A DNA stretch of 64,000 nucleotides from Bacillus_AB infantis_B (GTDB lineage Bacteria > Bacillota > Bacilli > Bacillales > Cytobacillaceae): contig NZ_VTER01000010.1 of NCBI RefSeq assembly GCF_008180445.1, forward strand, positions 62,001-126,000, given 5' to 3'. Shown in pieces: positions 62,851 through 64,000 of the stretch; the first letter of the stretch is position 1, and each line of letters begins with the position of its first letter. Below the pieces are notes generated by a model. It ran no database searches and was not told the origin of the DNA. It saw nothing but the letters and a program-made list of their open reading frames with translations. Both the position numbers and the translations under genes were made by a program.

Positions 62851-64000
62851 GTGATTGAGATTCAACCAGATTTTACTTTAATGAGCATTGTTATTGTGAT
62901 TGTACTCGGTATGTTTTCGCAGTGGCTTGCGTGGCGGATTCAGTGGCCATCCATCGTAATCATGACGGTTGCCGGGCTTTTAATCGGCCCGGTGTTGGGT
63001 CTGGTCAATCCGCAGGAAGGGCTGGGGGAGCTGTACAGCCCGATTATCTCTCTTGCTGTTGCACTGATCTTATTTGAGGGCAGTACGAGCCTTGATATCC
63101 GCGAGCTGAAAGGCATTTCCAAGTCTGTTTTTCGCATTGTAACACTTGGAGCACTCATTGCCTGGATCGGCGGTTCTTTAGCAGCCCACTATATTGCCGG
63201 GCTGGATCTTGAAATTTCCTTTATCATCGGCGGATTATTTGTAGTGACCGGGCCTACAGTCATCATCCCGTTGCTCAGGCAGGCAAAATTATCAGCCCGG
63301 GTCTCTTCGGTTCTGAAGTGGGAAGGAATCATTGTAGATCCGATTGGTCCTTTACTGGCCTTATTTGCTTATGAAATTATCAAAATTACCTTGGATGGAC
63401 CTTTTCAGTTTAAAGATTTCATTCCGTTTTTTATCGAGGCCCTCCTGGCGACTTTAATCGGTCTTGTAATAGGGCTGCTTGTCAGCTTCCTGGTGGGCAG
63501 AGGATTGTTCCCTGAATACTTGAAATCACCTCTGATCTTTTGCTTTGTCCTGATTTGCTTCGCGCTTGGCGAAGGAATCATGCATGAGACTGGGATGCTG
63601 GCTGTGACGGTAATGGGACTGACGCTCGCCCGGACGAAGAAGCATGTCCATTCAATCGGAAGCATCGGCCATTTTATGGAGAACATTTCGGTTATGCTGA
63701 CTTCTACTGTTTTTATTTTATTGACGGCCTCTTTGACAAGAGAGACGATTATGGACGTTTTCACGTGGCCGATCATTTTATTTGTCATCACTATGCTGTT
63801 TCTTATCAGGCCGGTGTCTATCTGGCTTTCCACAATCGGAACAGAACTGACACTGCAGGAAAAAACACTCGTGAGCTGGATTGCGCCGAGGGGAATCGTT
63901 GCCTTGACGGTTTCAGGGTATTTTGCCGCTTTATTAATAGAAGATGGCTATTCAAATGCAACGATACTCACGCCGCTCACCTTGGCCCTTGTTTTTATTA
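62851..64000 (+). CDS. CPA1-family Na+(K+)/H+ antiporter (3' partial)
   Basis: Open to the window end with no stop; about 383 residues seen. Transmembrane helices begin at MSIVIVIVLGMFSQWLAWRI; FVVTGPTVIIPLLRQ and WEGIIVDPIGPLLALFAYE (with the ion-binding Asp of the VDPIGP motif) identify a NhaP-type monovalent cation/proton antiporter. Family members usually continue with a cytoplasmic TrkA-type regulatory part, which would lie outside the window. Start taken as GTG 62851 after GGAGAAG; ATG 62881 is the alternative. Confidence 0.88.
   Translation, partial: MIEIQPDFTLMSIVIVIVLGMFSQWLAWRIQWPSIVIMTVAGLLIGPVLGLVNPQEGLGELYSPIISLAVALILFEGSTSLDIRELKGISKSVFRIVTLGALIAWIGGSLAAHYIAGLDLEISFIIGGLFVVTGPTVIIPLLRQAKLSARVSSVLKWEGIIVDPIGPLLALFAYEIIKITLDGPFQFKDFIPFFIEALLATLIGLVIGLLVSFLVGRGLFPEYLKSPLIFCFVLICFALGEGIMHETGMLAVTVMGLTLARTKKHVHSIGSIGHFMENISVMLTSTVFILLTASLTRETIMDVFTWPIILFVITMLFLIRPVSIWLSTIGTELTLQEKTLVSWIAPRGIVALTVSGYFAALLIEDGYSNATILTPLTLALVFI

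Overview
The window looks like a chromosomal segment of an aerobic, spore-forming Bacillaceae species (Bacillus, Cytobacillus or Mesobacillus type). This rests on a complete gerA-type germinant receptor operon, Bacillus-style Shine-Dalgarno sites, CcpA (cre), Fur, AraR and GlpP control signals, a lysine riboswitch, a sigma-B promoter and Bacillus-type intergenic repeats. I see no rRNA, tRNA, prophage, insertion sequence or CRISPR array. Genus is inference.

Layout. 1-3.7 kb: a LytS/LytT-like two-component system (sensor cut by the window edge) and an OFA-family MFS transporter, probably a pyruvate- or carboxylate-sensing unit. 4.0-7.7 kb (minus): gerA-B-C germination operon. 8.0-12.7 kb: DUF2254 membrane protein, a small membrane protein, a double TerD-domain protein and the DEAD-box helicase DbpA. 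12.9-18.3 kb: a Bacillus palindromic repeat, a Rex-like operator and leader terminator, then a formate/nitrite channel, formate dehydrogenase, and DUF1641 and DUF2294 proteins. 18.7-19.9 kb: a frameshifted small membrane gene and an alkylation-repair-like protein. 20-26.3 kb: a GlpP-controlled glycerol regulon in which a membrane-bound alpha/beta hydrolase sits where glpF usually lies, followed by glpK and glpD. 26.3-33.2 kb: arabinose locus (araR divergent from araB-D-A, then araE). 33.2-37.3 kb (minus): Fur-controlled siderophore ABC transporter. 37.6-40.7 kb: secreted beta-helix protein and a TPR-like protein. 40.7-44.6 kb: GbsR-type regulator divergent from opuA-A/B/C, with a perfect 20-bp palindrome between them. 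44.9-47.2 kb: a second beta-helix protein and a glycosyltransferase, with mother-cell-sigma-like promoters. 47.2-50.4 kb: a 52-bp-period array of palindromes, a lysine riboswitch and a three-gene amino-acid ABC transporter, hence lysine uptake. 50.4-54.2 kb (minus): ccdA, OmpR-type regulator, histidine kinase, Lgt-like membrane protein and TlpA/ResA-like thioredoxin. 54.3-56.9 kb: sulfane-sulfur cluster (DUF302, rhodanese-persulfide dioxygenase, two membrane-anchored rhodaneses) with two CsoR/CstR-type operators. 57-64 kb: two GNAT acetyltransferases, an EamA transporter, a 20-bp-period repeat, a VOC protein, a sigma-B-driven RsbR-like STAS protein, a tiny membrane protein, a DUF3231 protein and a CPA1 antiporter cut by the window end.

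The least ordinary items are: the alpha/beta hydrolase-membrane fusion in the glpF position; the thiol-redox operon that couples CcdA/TlpA to its own two-component system and an Lgt-like protein lacking the usual Lgt residues; the sulfane-sulfur cluster with an operator exactly between the -35 and -10 boxes; the 52-bp palindromic array next to the lysine riboswitch; and the dispersed GGGGACAGGTCC / GGTGCCTGCCCC hairpin family, which serves as terminators between several genes.
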